DNA from: Cryobacterium aureum
GTDB lineage: Bacteria > Actinomycetota > Actinomycetes > Actinomycetales > Microbacteriaceae
Assembly (NCBI RefSeq): GCF_002954245.1
Contig: NZ_PPTG01000048.1
Location: 124,001-188,000 of the forward strand
Length of the DNA stretch: 64,000 nt
Direction: 5' to 3'
The first letter of the stretch is position 1; every line of letters starts with the position of its first letter. The notes beneath the pieces are model-generated. The model was not told the DNA's origin, searched no databases, and saw nothing but the letters and a program-made list of their open reading frames with translations. Position numbers and translations under genes: made by a program. Positions 49,453 through 59,514 of this stretch are shown piece by piece.

Positions 49453-50481
49453 CTAAAGTACTGCAGGAACATTACGAAGTGCGCGTTCGTTGTCGTCAAA
49501 GATCATCCCCATTCTCTTATACGACTTCAGCGTCACTTGGCGGCCTACGACCGTAAGCGTCGGATTTGATTTGGTGAGCGTACTTTCTAGTCGGTGGATT
49601 TCAGCGAGGTCACGGAGCCAATAGATGGTCATCAGGTTCCATTTCGGACTTACAACAGTGTGGCTGCCTCGCGCTCCAGTCAACCGAGCAGCACCGGCCG
49701 CGGCCTCGCGCAGAAAATTCGGGTCCACTTGACAAAAGAGGCCAACCGAAACCGGCCACCCTACAACGGCGTGGGCCGATTCGGCCCGGAGCTGAATCTT
49801 GTCCGAGCTGAGAAGCTTGCTGACATCTCGACTGGCGGATGCCTCACTCACGCCCAGTTCGTGGGCGATGTCCGTTACGGAGCGGCGTGCGTCGTGCTGC
49901 AGGATCACCGCGATTTGTTCTTCCCTGACTGTTAGACCTGGAACTGTTGTCCTCCGCTGGATGACGGTCTGTCGCAGTGCTGTTTGTTGTATCAACGAAA
50001 GAGATCCAGAAACCCATCCGTGGGCAGTGTGGAAGACTTCGGTCGCGATGTTGTGTTCAACGCTCAGAATGCCAGGGTGTCTCCAGATCTGATGATTCAT
50101 GAAGTCGTGGAGAGACGCGATGTCGGGCATGTCCACGAGGACCCGGAGATCAGCATCGCCCGAAACGGCAGATACAGTGAGGCAGGCTTGCAGCTCGCAG
50201 AGTGCCCTCGCCAGTTCATCAGCGAAACCCGGCCGACAACGAATGTTCAGATGATCTTGAACGGTGAGTGCGAGATACCCTCGCACGCAGAGTGTCCATG
50301 CGAGCCCGAGACGATTCAAACGGTCCCACCGCCGTCGTACCGTTTTGGCATCACTTCCAATGGCGTCACTGACGGCTGTCCATGATGCCCTTGGGTTAAT
50401 GCTCAAGCTGTCGACAATTGCAATATCAAACTCATCTGGAACGTAAGAATCCGGCACGTATACCCCAATTTGTGCAATCAA
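49453..50481 (-). CDS. Lrp/AsnC family regulator with two HTH domains
   Basis: 342 residues, about twice the usual 150-160. Two AsnC-type winged helices are visible: IVDSLSINPRASWTAVSDAIGSDAKTVRRRWDRLNRLGL (about 20-60) and VILQHDARRSVTDIAHELGVSEASASRDVSKLLSSDKIQL (about 190-230), each followed by a ligand-sensing RAM-like domain. It is divergent from the M20-Dpp operon with a 47-bp gap, so it probably controls that operon in response to an amino acid or its derivative. Confidence 0.9.
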   Translation of the reverse strand: MIAQIGVYVPDSYVPDEFDIAIVDSLSINPRASWTAVSDAIGSDAKTVRRRWDRLNRLGLAWTLCVRGYLALTVQDHLNIRCRPGFADELARALCELQACLTVSAVSGDADLRVLVDMPDIASLHDFMNHQIWRHPGILSVEHNIATEVFHTAHGWVSGSLSLIQQTALRQTVIQRRTTVPGLTVREEQIAVILQHDARRSVTDIAHELGVSEASASRDVSKLLSSDKIQLRAESAHAVVGWPVSVGLFCQVDPNFLREAAAGAARLTGARGSHTVVSPKWNLMTIYWLRDLAEIHRLESTLTKSNPTLTVVGRQVTLKSYKRMGMIFDDNERALRNVPAVL

Positions 50482-50528
50482 TCGGCACTATTACACGCTA
50501 ACAACACACCGGGGCAAAGACTACCGAC

Positions 50529-51764
50529 ATGCCTCCACGCCTCCCAATCGTTCTCGCATCCGAAACGATGCGAGACATTCTGACGTATCTGAACAGCCAT
50601 AGCGACGAAATGGTCGATGATCTCGAGGCCTACGTAAAGTGGGAAACTCCTAGCGACGAAAAGCCGCTTTTAGACGCAGGCTTGCAGAAAATCCTTATCT
50701 GGATCTACTCCCGCATCGGCATGCCGACGCGTGAAGATTCATTTGAGAGTCTCGATGTCGGCAATATCGCTGTCCTCGACTACGGCCAGTCGCGCCCACA
50801 GTCAGCAATACTGGCGCACTACGACACTGTATGGCCTGCGGGCACAACCGCCGGTTGGCCCATGCAATTCGATGGGGAGATCCTTAGCGGTCCTGGAATC
50901 TTCGACATGAAGGCCGGCCTCGTTCAGCTTGTGTGGGCAATTCGCGCTCTGCAACAGACTGCCGGTTTTACGCCCAGCACGCGACTGATCATCACCGGCG
51001 ACGAGGAGACAGGCAGCCACGCGTCCCGTAGCGTGATCGAGTCGCGGTGCGCGGGGATTCCGGCGGTGTATGTCTTTGAAGCCAGTTCTGAAGGCGCGTT
51101 GAAGACGGGGCGCAAGGGCGTTGGGCTCTTCACCGTGAACGTCACAGGGATTGAAGCGCATGCTGGTCTCAACCCGCTGGACGGGGCCAGTGCTGTGCAC
51201 TCTATTGCCGAAGTGATTACCCAGTCCGTTCAGTTTGCGGCCCACGACGAAGGTACGACCGTAAACGTGGGCCTGGTCAGCGGTGGTACTCGCAGCAACG
51301 TTTCAGCTGGAGCCGCGCAGGTCGTAATCGACGTGCGCGTCAGCAGTCGTGAGGAAATGAACAGGATCGACTCCTGCTTTGCCTCCCTAACCATTACAGA
51401 TCCCAGAATTGTGATTCAGGTCACCACCGACTGGAACCGTCCACCTTTTGAACGGACGCCCGAAATCGGGGTCTTGTTTGATCGGGCGGCAAGAGTCGGC
51501 CTGCTGATGGGTATACCGCTGGCTGAGGTTTCGGTGGGTGGGGCAAGTGACGCCAATTTCGTGGCCGCCCTGGGTATCCCGGTACTCGATGGACTTGGCG
51601 CGGTCGGAGACGGCGCTCACGCCCGGCACGAGTACGCCACCCGATCCGGCCTCGTGGAACGTGCTGCACTCGCGGCTGGCCTCCTGCTCCCCGAAACACT
51701 CTGGTCAGTCAAACCGGCGCCGCCTGCTGATCGCACGGGTAGCGGCGACGACAAGGTTGAATGA
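50529..51764 (+). CDS. M20 family metallopeptidase/amidohydrolase (carboxypeptidase G2-like)
   Basis: 411 residues (ATG 50568 is an alternative). Zinc ligands of the M20 fold: HYDTVWPAG (His and Asp), GPGIFDMKAGLV (bridging Asp), TGDEETGS (catalytic and ligand Glu) and the C-terminal GDGAHARHEY. The dimerisation lid is present between. It removes an amino acid from an acyl or peptidyl group in the cytoplasm. It overlaps the permease gene by four bases and starts the operon; with the racemase-type enzyme it suggests use of N-acyl amino acids. Confidence 0.92.
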   Translation: MPPRLPIVLASETMRDILTYLNSHSDEMVDDLEAYVKWETPSDEKPLLDAGLQKILIWIYSRIGMPTREDSFESLDVGNIAVLDYGQSRPQSAILAHYDTVWPAGTTAGWPMQFDGEILSGPGIFDMKAGLVQLVWAIRALQQTAGFTPSTRLIITGDEETGSHASRSVIESRCAGIPAVYVFEASSEGALKTGRKGVGLFTVNVTGIEAHAGLNPLDGASAVHSIAEVITQSVQFAAHDEGTTVNVGLVSGGTRSNVSAGAAQVVIDVRVSSREEMNRIDSCFASLTITDPRIVIQVTTDWNRPPFERTPEIGVLFDRAARVGLLMGIPLAEVSVGGASDANFVAALGIPVLDGLGAVGDGAHARHEYATRSGLVERAALAAGLLLPETLWSVKPAPPADRTGSGDDKVE

Positions 51765-52708
51765 TGCTGATTTTCGTGCTGAAACGCATTGGCGCGCTCG
51801 TGCCGGTGCTCGCCGTCGTAGCCGTAGTCGTGTTCCTCCTGATGCACATCACTCCGGGTGACGCTGCCGCGGTCATGCTCGGTCCAGAGGCGTCCGCCGC
51901 CGACGTGGATGCACTCCGTCAGGAACTCGGCCTCAATGATCCGCTGTACATACAGTTCTTCGGATGGCTGGGTGGTGTACTCACCGGCGACCTCGGCACC
52001 TCGCCCTTCCTTGGCGAATCCGTCGCGGCAGCCCTCCTTTCCCATCTCGGGCCGACACTGTCCCTCGCGATCCTGGCCGAGCTATTTGCCATCCTTGTTG
52101 CTGTGCCGGCTGGAATCATCGCGGCCCGACGTCGCGGAACGCTCATCGATCAAGGCTTCATGGGGCTCACGATCCTTGGCATCTCAGTGCCGAGCTTTCT
52201 GCTCGGGCTGTTCCTAATTCTTTGCTTTTCGGTTGGACTTCGCTGGCTGCCGGTCGCCGGGTACCAGCCTCTCAGCGCGGGGTTGGTTGAACACCTGAGG
52301 TACCTACTGCTGCCAGCGCTTGCGTTGGGTTCGATGCAGGCTGCACTGATCGCACGGATGACTCGGTCGTCCATGCTTGACGTGCTCGGTTCGAATTATA
52401 TGAAGACCGGAAAGGCGAAGGGCTTGAGCGATTTCGCACTTACCTACAAGCACGCATTCAAGAATGCGTCGCTCCCCGTGCTGACTGTAGTAGGCCAGAC
52501 ATTCGGATCCTTAGTGGCTGGTGCAGCTGTGGTCGAGACTGTTTTCAACATTCCCGGGATCGGGCAGCTCATCATCAATTCCGTTGATCGTCGCGACCTC
52601 GTCGTCATCCAGGGCGCTGTCCTTCTCATCGCCGTCGCGTACGTGCTGATCAACCTCATCATCGACATCTTGTACGGGCTGCTTGATCCCCGCGTACAGG
52701 TGAGTTAG
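51761..52708 (+). CDS. ABC transporter permease (DppB-like)
   Basis: 315 residues, six helices. N-terminal LKRIGALVPVLAVVAVVVFLLMHITPGDAA and the coupling-helix motif EAA: GKAKGLSDFALTYKHAFKNASLPVLTVVG. The ending FNIPGIGQLIINSVDRRDLVVIQGAVLLIAVAYVLINLIIDILYGLLDPRV is typical. Forms the membrane pore with the next gene product. Confidence 0.94.
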   Translation: MMLIFVLKRIGALVPVLAVVAVVVFLLMHITPGDAAAVMLGPEASAADVDALRQELGLNDPLYIQFFGWLGGVLTGDLGTSPFLGESVAAALLSHLGPTLSLAILAELFAILVAVPAGIIAARRRGTLIDQGFMGLTILGISVPSFLLGLFLILCFSVGLRWLPVAGYQPLSAGLVEHLRYLLLPALALGSMQAALIARMTRSSMLDVLGSNYMKTGKAKGLSDFALTYKHAFKNASLPVLTVVGQTFGSLVAGAAVVETVFNIPGIGQLIINSVDRRDLVVIQGAVLLIAVAYVLINLIIDILYGLLDPRVQVS

Positions 52709-52712
52709 GAGC

Positions 52713-53609
52713 ATGATCATGACTTCATTTGCTCCGCGCAGCCCATTGTTTCCCGGCATGACTGCGGACCGGCGAAGCCTCCAGCTGCGGCGTATTCGCA
52801 ACAACTCACAGGTAATGACGGGTGGGAGCATCCTGCTTCTCATCCTGCTGATAGCGCTGATTGGGCCGCTACTGACTCCGTCCGGCCCGTATGAAACGGA
52901 TACACCCAACCGGCTCCTGCCTCCCTCTACTACAAACTGGTTCGGCACCGACAACTTCGGTCGCGACCTCTTCGCCCGAGTGGTGAGTGGATCACATGTT
53001 TCGCTCATGGTGGGGTTTTCGGTCGCACTCATCACCTCCGGGTTAGGACTGGTCATCGGCCTCGTCGCCGCTTATTTCAAAACCGCCGACCGCATCCTCA
53101 TGCGCATCCTCGACGGGTTCATGGCGTTTCCGGCCATCCTGCTGGCAATCGCAATCATGGCGGCCCTCGGAGTGCAGACCGAGAACGTGATCGTTGCCTT
53201 GTCGCTGGTATTCACCCCTTATGTTGCCCGGGTGGTCCGTTCGTCGGCCCTCGTCGTGAAAGAGCAGACCTACATAGAGTCCCTTCGAGCGCAGGGTGCC
53301 AGTGCCTACCGCGTGTTGTGGGTCAACATTGCGCCGAACGTGCTCTCACCCCTGCTCATCCAGGCCACTTTCATTTTCGCCGACTCGATCATCACCGAGG
53401 CCGCCTTGAGTTTTCTTGGCGCAGGCGTTCCGCCGCCCGAACCGAGTTGGGGAAACATTCTCTTTGACGGCAAGACGCTTATCTTCAGCGCCTGGTGGAT
53501 GACCGTCTTCCCGGGACTCACAATCATGCTCGTTGTACTTGGTATTAATTTCCTGGGTGACGGTCTACGCGACCTGCTCGACCCACGGCACAAGAGCATA
53601 CGAAAGTAG
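52713..53609 (+). CDS. ABC transporter permease (DppC-like)
   Basis: 298 residues with the OppC N-terminal segment, the helix GSILLLILLIALIGPLLTP, then LGTDNFGRDLFARVVSG-like NWFGTDNFGRDLFARVVSG, and the EAA loop LRAQGASAYRVLWVNIAPNVLSPLLIQ. Four bases after dppB. Partner permease of the importer. Confidence 0.94.
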   Translation: MIMTSFAPRSPLFPGMTADRRSLQLRRIRNNSQVMTGGSILLLILLIALIGPLLTPSGPYETDTPNRLLPPSTTNWFGTDNFGRDLFARVVSGSHVSLMVGFSVALITSGLGLVIGLVAAYFKTADRILMRILDGFMAFPAILLAIAIMAALGVQTENVIVALSLVFTPYVARVVRSSALVVKEQTYIESLRAQGASAYRVLWVNIAPNVLSPLLIQATFIFADSIITEAALSFLGAGVPPPEPSWGNILFDGKTLIFSAWWMTVFPGLTIMLVVLGINFLGDGLRDLLDPRHKSIRK

Positions 53610-53619
53610 AGGTCAAGAA

Positions 53620-54669
53620 ATGACGAATCCAGCTCTCCTAACGGTTACCGACCTGAAGACCTCCTTCCTCACTGAGCGTGGACCTGTTACCGCGGTGGAC
53701 GGTGTCCCGTTCACCGTTCGACGTGGAGAAACCCTCGGCATCGTCGGCGAATCAGGTTGCGGGAAAAGCGTTACCGCCGACTCGATCATGCGCCTGCTCG
53801 ATGAGAAGGATGCGTCCTACTCGGGCTCCGTCGAATTGAATGGTCGGGACCTGCTGTCCTTGCCAGAAACGGAGATGCGAAGAGCACGCGGCAGTGAACT
53901 TGCCATGATTGCCCAGGACTCAATGAGTTCGCTTAACCCGGTGTTCACAATCGGGAATCAAGTGATTGAGGCGATTACTGTGCACCAAAAGATGAGCCAG
54001 AAGGATGCCTATCGCCTTGCGATATCCCTTCTCGAGCGCACCGGAGTTCCTGAGCCTGAGCACCGAATGACCCAGTACCCGCACGAGCTGTCCGGGGGAC
54101 TGCGCCAACGCATTCTCATCGCGATGGCCCTCAGTGGCAATCCAAAGTTGCTTATCGCCGATGAGCCAACGACGGCGTTAGACGTCACAACGCAGGCTCA
54201 GATTCTGACACTTATCCGTGCCCTGCAGTCATCTTCAGATATGGCGAGCGTCCTCATTACTCACGATCTCGGTGTCGTGGCGGAAATGTGTGACCGCGTC
54301 ATTGTCATGTATTTGGGGCAAGTTGTTGAAGAAGCGGATGTCGACGCACTATTCGATTCGCCACAGCACCCCTACACACGCGGCCTGCTCGCATCAATCC
54401 CTGAAATCGACGGGGATCGCAGCCAACCCCTGAATGTGATCGCCGGACGCGTACCCACCCTTCACGATGTGCCCACGGGATGCAGGTTCGCTGAGCGGTG
54501 CGACTTCGCCACGGACAAATGCCGAGATTCGGCACCTCCGTTAGAGGACGTGACTTTAGAAACCGTCGACATGCTTGCCGGAGACGCGACTCCCCGCAAA
54601 GTCCGTTGCTGGAACTGGAGACACATCCCGATGAACACCAGCGCCACCACGGCCAAGGCCATCAGATGA
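53620..54669 (+). CDS. ABC transporter ATP-binding protein (DppD-like)
   Basis: 349 residues from ATG 53620 with AGAGG upstream. The longer open frame from 53533 overlaps dppC and is not real. Walker A GESGCGKS, signature LSGGLRQR, Walker [13 protein letters not shown], and the C-terminal oligopeptide domain with a Cys-rich [14 protein letters not shown] motif that holds a [4Fe-4S] in homologues. It overlaps dppF by four bases (ATGA). Confidence 0.93.
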   Translation: MTNPALLTVTDLKTSFLTERGPVTAVDGVPFTVRRGETLGIVGESGCGKSVTADSIMRLLDEKDASYSGSVELNGRDLLSLPETEMRRARGSELAMIAQDSMSSLNPVFTIGNQVIEAITVHQKMSQKDAYRLAISLLERTGVPEPEHRMTQYPHELSGGLRQRILIAMALSGNPKLLIADEPTTALDVTTQAQILTLIRALQSSSDMASVLITHDLGVVAEMCDRVIVMYLGQVVEEADVDALFDSPQHPYTRGLLASIPEIDGDRSQPLNVIAGRVPTLHDVPTGCRFAERCDFATDKCRDSAPPLEDVTLETVDMLAGDATPRKVRCWNWRHIPMNTSATTAKAIR

Positions 54670-55499
54670 CCCCCCAGCCGCTGCTCGAGGTGCGAAACCT
54701 CTCCAAAAGCTTTCACGGCCGGCGATCCGGCGACGCCAAAGTCATGAAGGCCGTCGACGACGTGAGCTTTGACATCTTGCCGGGAGAAACGTTTGGACTG
54801 GTCGGCGAATCCGGTTGCGGAAAATCCACCACCGGTCGAGCGCTGCTGCGCTTGATCGAGCCCGACTCAGGCAGCGTGAGCTTTCAGGGGCAGGATCTGC
54901 TCAAGATGCCGCGAAAGCAATTGCATTCCACCCGCAGACAGATCCAGATGGTCTTTCAGGACCCCTATTCTTCGCTCAACCCACACCGGCGAGTCGGGGT
55001 AATCCTCGATGAGGCATTAAAAATTCAATATCGGCTGCCGCGGAAGCAGCGCACCGAACGCGTCCACCGAATTCTCGACCGAGTTGGCTTCGCGGAGGAC
55101 TACTACTACCGATTTCCGCACGAGATGTCGGGCGGTCAACGGCAGCGCATTGGCGTTGCGCGGGCACTCATCGTGGGACCACAACTGATCATCTGCGATG
55201 AGCCAGTTTCCGCACTCGACGTTTCCATTCAGTCCCAGGTCCTCAATATGCTTCACGATTTGCAAGTCGAACTTGGCTTGTCCTACCTCTTTATCTCGCA
55301 CGATCTGAGTGTCGTCCGACACATCTCCCACCGCATCGCAGTGATGCAGAAGGGACGCATTGTCGAGCAGGGGCCAACGGACGAAATCTTCTCAAACCCT
55401 CAACACCCCTACACCCGCCAGCTTCTGGACGCGATCCCGGCGTCGCATCCACGACTGGCGCGCGAGCGTCGCACAGCTCTTACAACACCGGTTTCCTAG
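54666..55499 (+). CDS. ABC transporter ATP-binding protein (DppF-like)
   Basis: 277 residues from ATG 54666. Walker [16 protein letters not shown], signature [15 protein letters not shown], Walker [17 protein letters not shown] and tail [10 protein letters not shown]. It pairs with the upstream ATPase as the heterodimeric motor. The racemase gene follows after 15 bases. Confidence 0.94.
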   Translation: MTPQPLLEVRNLSKSFHGRRSGDAKVMKAVDDVSFDILPGETFGLVGESGCGKSTTGRALLRLIEPDSGSVSFQGQDLLKMPRKQLHSTRRQIQMVFQDPYSSLNPHRRVGVILDEALKIQYRLPRKQRTERVHRILDRVGFAEDYYYRFPHEMSGGQRQRIGVARALIVGPQLIICDEPVSALDVSIQSQVLNMLHDLQVELGLSYLFISHDLSVVRHISHRIAVMQKGRIVEQGPTDEIFSNPQHPYTRQLLDAIPASHPRLARERRTALTTPVS

Positions 55500-55514
55500 G
55501 AAAGGCTCGAAACA

Positions 55515-56678
55515 GTGCAACTGACACACGTAGTGGCCCGTCGAATTCGTATGGACCTCAAACATCCGTTTCAAACCAGCTTCAGCACCCAGGTCGACCG
55601 AGAGATCCTTATTCTCGAGGCGCACGGTGCCGATGGCACGATCGGCTACTCGGAATCGGTAGCGGGGCGTGACCCCTTTTACAGCGAGGAAACGGTGTCG
55701 ACGACCGCCGTGATGCTCAATGAACTGCTCGTGCCCATGTTGATCGGCACAACCATTGACCACCCCGACGAGGTGTCCCAACTGTTTGCTCCGATCCGCC
55801 GCAACAACATGGCTATCTCGGCGATCGAGGGAGCAATGTGGGATATGTACGCAAAACAACGCGGCGAGTCACTGAGCATTGCGTTCGGCGGCACTAAAAC
55901 GCAGGTGCAGGTCGGTGTCAGTATCGGCCTGCAACCCACGGACGCGGCCCTTCTGGACAAGGTCGGTGCCGCCGTTGATGCGGGGTTCAAGCGGATCAAG
56001 ATGAAAGTGAAGCCTGGCCGGGACGTTGACATGATTCGCGCGGTGCGTCGCGAATTTCCGGATGTCCTACTCATGGTGGACGCGAATAGCGCCTATACCC
56101 TCGACGATATTCCGCTCCTGCAACAATTCGACGAGTTCAATTTGATGATGATCGAGCAGCCCCTCGCGCACGACGACATTATCGATCACGGTGTTCTGCA
56201 GAAAGCCATTTCAACGCCGGTCTGCCTTGATGAGAGCATTCACTCCAGCGCTGACGCACGAAAGGCCATCGCCCTCGGTGCCTGCCAGATCATCAATATC
56301 AAGACCGGGCGTGTTGGCGGGCTCACTGCCGCGAAAAAGCTGCACGATCTGTGCGCCGATCATGGCATTCCTGTTTGGTGCGGCGGCATGCTCGAAACCG
56401 GCATCGGGCGCGCCCACAACATCGCCATGAGCACGCTCCCCAATTTTGTGCTGCCCGGTGATACGGCGCCGTCGGCAAACTACTGGCACGAGGACATCGT
56501 TAGTCCTGAAATCACCATGAACCGCGGCGTGATCAACGTTCCGACCGCCCCCGGAATTGGATACGACATCAACCAGGAAGCGCTAGATCGCTTCACCCAA
56601 TCCATAGAGGTCTGGCCCTCAGAAAGCAAAGCGCATCCCTCAACTCCCAGCGACAAGGAACCACTTCATGTTTCGTAG
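55515..56678 (+). CDS. Enolase superfamily: N-acylamino-acid racemase/o-succinylbenzoate synthase-like
   Basis: 387 residues from GTG 55515. MenC/NAAAR pattern: acid-base lysine in RIKMKVKPG, metal ligands in LLMVDANSAYTL, MIEQPLAHDD and VCLDESIHS, second lysine in IINIKTGRVGGLT, and the C-terminal VWCGGMLETGIGRAHNIAM. No other menaquinone genes are adjacent. Between a peptide-type transporter and an M20 amidohydrolase, racemisation of N-acyl amino acids is the better guess than OSB synthesis. It overlaps the binding-protein gene by 11 bases. Confidence 0.87.
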   Translation: MQLTHVVARRIRMDLKHPFQTSFSTQVDREILILEAHGADGTIGYSESVAGRDPFYSEETVSTTAVMLNELLVPMLIGTTIDHPDEVSQLFAPIRRNNMAISAIEGAMWDMYAKQRGESLSIAFGGTKTQVQVGVSIGLQPTDAALLDKVGAAVDAGFKRIKMKVKPGRDVDMIRAVRREFPDVLLMVDANSAYTLDDIPLLQQFDEFNLMMIEQPLAHDDIIDHGVLQKAISTPVCLDESIHSSADARKAIALGACQIINIKTGRVGGLTAAKKLHDLCADHGIPVWCGGMLETGIGRAHNIAMSTLPNFVLPGDTAPSANYWHEDIVSPEITMNRGVINVPTAPGIGYDINQEALDRFTQSIEVWPSESKAHPSTPSDKEPLHVS

Positions 56679-58203
56679 AATTTCAGTAGTCCTTCTCTCC
56701 TTCTCAGTTCTTGTCGCTGCTGCAGGATGTGCGGCGTCACCGACCGAGGCTAACAACGACACCCTGAACCTGGCTTGGAACGCCCAGCCGCCGACGCTCG
56801 ACCCGATGATGACAACCTCGGTTGTGACACGCGACATCATGCGGAACGTGTTCGAGGGCCTCATCACGATCGATTCCAAGAACGAGATTCAGCCGATGTT
56901 GGCCAGCGATTTTTCGGCTAACGACACGTTTACAGAATTCACCTTCACCATCAGGGATGGAATTCTGTTCCACGACGGCACGAGCATGACCATCGAAGAC
57001 GTCCTGGCATCGATGAACCGTTGGATGACTACGACCAGCAACGGAAAGCAGTACTTCGGCGGCGCCGTGCTCACAACGCCCGACGATTCCACACTCGTGA
57101 TTACCACTCCTGCACCACTCTTCACCGGACTGGATCTGCTCGCGGATACGTCACAGATCGCGGCCATCCAACCGAAATCCATTATCGACGCAGCGTCAGC
57201 AACAGGCGTTGAAGACTACATCGGCACCGGCCCGTACGAGTTCATCAAATGGCAAACGGATGCGTGGGTGCATCTTCAGAAATTCGACGCCTACGAGAAC
57301 GTCGGATTCGCCTCTGACGGGCTTGCCGGTGAAAAGAACGCACCGATCAGCGAAATCTACTTTCGTTTCGTAGCGGATCCATCGACAAGACTCGCGGGCT
57401 TGCAGACGGGGGAGTACGACGGCGCTAACGCGATTCCCTTTGACAGTGCCGAAGCGCTGGCCAGCGACCCATCGATAGTCAGCTATGTCAATGACAACGG
57501 CTTCAACGCTGCAATCTTCAACAAACAGCAGGGACTGTTCGCTGATCCGGCCATGCGCCATGCCGTCTACGAAGGACTGAACCTGGTGGACATCCAGACG
57601 GCCGCCTTCTCGAGCGAAGACTTCTTCAGCATGAACGGTGCCCTCATGACCGAGGATCAAACGCCGTGGTACTCGGACGAGTCGATCGATGAATACAACC
57701 CGAACGATCAGGACGCAGCCAAGGAAATGCTGGATGCCGCCGGCTACGCGGGCGAGGAAGTGCGCATTCTCACGTCCCGGGAATACGACGACCACTACAA
57801 CGGCGCGGTCGTTTTGCAAGAGCAACTGACCGGTTTAGGCGTAAACGCAACCTTGAACGTGGTTGATTGGGCCACCGTATTGCAGAATCGCACGGATCCA
57901 GCAGCCTACGAAATATTCATCACTGGCTTCTCACCTGTGGCAGTGCCCAACTCCCTCGTTTTCCTGAGTTCGACCTGGCCGGGGTGGACCGACGATGCGG
58001 GCATCAGCGCCGCACTTGTCGAGATCAATGCGTCGACGAGCACGGCCGAGGCTCAAAAAGCAGCAGCTGACCTGCAGGAGGCGTACTTCGACTATCTGCC
58101 CATCATCAAATACGGCAATAAGAAGACGATCACGGCGGTGCGCGCTGACGTCACCGGGTACGACTTCCAGACGGGCGATATCTTCTGGAACGCTACCCGC
58201 TAG
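56668..58203 (+). CDS. ABC transporter substrate-binding lipoprotein (SBP_bac_5)
   Basis: 511 residues. Lipoprotein signal with lipobox VAAAGC (Cys about 20). SBP family 5 pattern: LNLAWNAQPPTLDPMMTT, NVFEGLITID, FTIRDGILFHDGTSMTIEDVLASMNRW and IGTGPYEFIKWQ. Captures peptides or acyl amino acids at the outer face for the DppBCDF importer. Last gene of the operon; followed by a hairpin terminator. Confidence 0.94.
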   Translation: MFRRISVVLLSFSVLVAAAGCAASPTEANNDTLNLAWNAQPPTLDPMMTTSVVTRDIMRNVFEGLITIDSKNEIQPMLASDFSANDTFTEFTFTIRDGILFHDGTSMTIEDVLASMNRWMTTTSNGKQYFGGAVLTTPDDSTLVITTPAPLFTGLDLLADTSQIAAIQPKSIIDAASATGVEDYIGTGPYEFIKWQTDAWVHLQKFDAYENVGFASDGLAGEKNAPISEIYFRFVADPSTRLAGLQTGEYDGANAIPFDSAEALASDPSIVSYVNDNGFNAAIFNKQQGLFADPAMRHAVYEGLNLVDIQTAAFSSEDFFSMNGALMTEDQTPWYSDESIDEYNPNDQDAAKEMLDAAGYAGEEVRILTSREYDDHYNGAVVLQEQLTGLGVNATLNVVDWATVLQNRTDPAAYEIFITGFSPVAVPNSLVFLSSTWPGWTDDAGISAALVEINASTSTAEAQKAAADLQEAYFDYLPIIKYGNKKTITAVRADVTGYDFQTGDIFWNATR

Positions 58204-58274
58204 CCGGCGGTAGCTCGCTCGGGTCTAGATCCTAAGGCCCTCGGCGTTTAGAGAGCCTGATCGACCGGCAACGA

Positions 58275-58308
58275 ATCCCTGCTCCGAAACTTCCACTGGA
58301 GCAGGGAT
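58275..58308 (+). terminator. Hairpin terminator of the Dpp operon
   Basis: ATCCCTGCTCC (58275-58285) pairs perfectly with GGAGCAGGGAT (58298-58308) over a 12-base loop, 70 bases after the stop. No long T-run follows, so it may be only partly efficient. The rest of 58204-58611 has no gene. Confidence 0.72.
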
Positions 58309-58397
58309 CCGTTCGTCTACGGCTGTGCTGAGGCGGAACATTCGAATCCCTCATCTCCAGTCCCACACCTCTCGCAGATCGAGGAGGAAGATGACGA

Positions 58398-58584
58398 ATC
58401 GCGTTGGATGCGATCTAGTCATTGTTGTTGGCTGACTCCCTTTGTGCGTTTTTCTGCGGAATCACGGACTCCGAAAAGCGCGTCATTTGGTGCGTCGGGT
58501 TCCTGGTTTGGGGTCGCTTTGCGTCTTCGGTTGCTGACCGGGTGATTATCGCGCGGATCGCATTGGATGCGGTATTACCGCATC
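58398..58584. repeat. Repeated 15-mers and a perfect 19-bp palindrome
   Basis: ATCGCGTTGGATGCG (58398) recurs as ATCGCATTGGATGCG (58557), and the second copy runs into a perfect palindrome GATGCGGTATTACCGCATC (58566-58584), followed by another GATGCG. They stand upstream of the 58612 gene and may be operator or initiator sites. Confidence 0.62.
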
Positions 58585-58611
58585 TGATGCGATGGATTCG
58601 GGAGGTTCGGA

Positions 58612-59514
58612 GTGGCCGGTGACGAGGGTGTGGTGTCCGGCTCTGCCCGGCTGGCGCTGGTCGACGGGGTTACGCTGCTGCGCCCGGACGAGCAGGTGTT
58701 TGAGGCGATGCTTGAGGGGTGGGTCGAGCGTAACAAGGAGCGCCGTGCCGAGTTGCAGCGGAATCGGCGCAGCGATGCGGAGATGTACCAGTCCGAGCTG
58801 GAGGCCAACGCTGGCGCGCGTCGGCTGAAGCGCAGCCTGAGTCGGGCGGGTCTCCCGCCGAAGCGCATTCACGTTGCGACTGCGGCTGAGCGCCGGGCCA
58901 ACGCGCGCGAAGCCGACGCCTATTTCAACGACCCGATGCGGCCCGAGCATCTGCGGCAGTTCACCGTCTTCGCCGAATCGCTGACGGAGCACATGCGCAA
59001 GAACGGTGTTCGCATACGAGATTTCGCCGAAGCCTACGTGGAAACTAGAGCACGCATGGGGCTCCCGCCGATTCCGGTGGAAATCATCGTCTACGCCCGA
59101 GCGGTCGAATTCGTCACAGAGCGGATGCGCCGGGTCGACCTCCTGACGGGCCGCGACGTCGCAGCGGCCGTTCGCGCCACGAAGGCCATGGTCCGGCGCG
59201 ACGAGCGGCAGCAGCAGTTCGAGCGACTCATAAGAACAGTCGTGACCCATGCGCACCGCAATCGTTCACGGTTTCGCGTCGACGCGGAGATGGGTAACCA
59301 GGCTAGGACTCATCGGGGAAAGCCTCGTGTGCCCGTCGAGTCACTGGTCGTGCAGCTTGCGATGCAGGAGGTCATTGGGCGCGTGCCAACGAACAGGCTG
59401 ACAATCGATAATGCTCGGAGTGTTGCCCGCGTCGCGAAACAGCGCGTTGCGATGTCTTGCCAAGCTCGTGCGGACGCGGTAGACGAACGGATCCACCGAC
59501 CGTCCGTCGGGTAA
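58612..59514 (+). CDS. Hypothetical protein with an integrase-like N-terminus
   Basis: 300 residues. The first 35 residues (SARLALVDGVTLLRPDEQVFEAMLEGW) match the beginning of actinobacterial tyrosine recombinases; from residue 36 the sequence is a different, highly charged, helical protein of unknown family (RSDAEMYQSELEANAGARRLKRSL, FNDPMRPEHLRQFTVFAESLTEHM). This looks like fusion of an integrase start with another gene. It is the last gene before the right island end. Its charge and DNA-site-rich upstream region would fit a DNA-binding role, but that is a guess. Confidence 0.62.
   Translation: MAGDEGVVSGSARLALVDGVTLLRPDEQVFEAMLEGWVERNKERRAELQRNRRSDAEMYQSELEANAGARRLKRSLSRAGLPPKRIHVATAAERRANAREADAYFNDPMRPEHLRQFTVFAESLTEHMRKNGVRIRDFAEAYVETRARMGLPPIPVEIIVYARAVEFVTERMRRVDLLTGRDVAAAVRATKAMVRRDERQQQFERLIRTVVTHAHRNRSRFRVDAEMGNQARTHRGKPRVPVESLVVQLAMQEVIGRVPTNRLTIDNARSVARVAKQRVAMSCQARADAVDERIHRPSVG

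Noticed and set aside
48868..49569. 233-residue plus-strand frame
   Set aside because: It is antisense to the DUF4913 pseudogene, whose frame shows clear family sequence.
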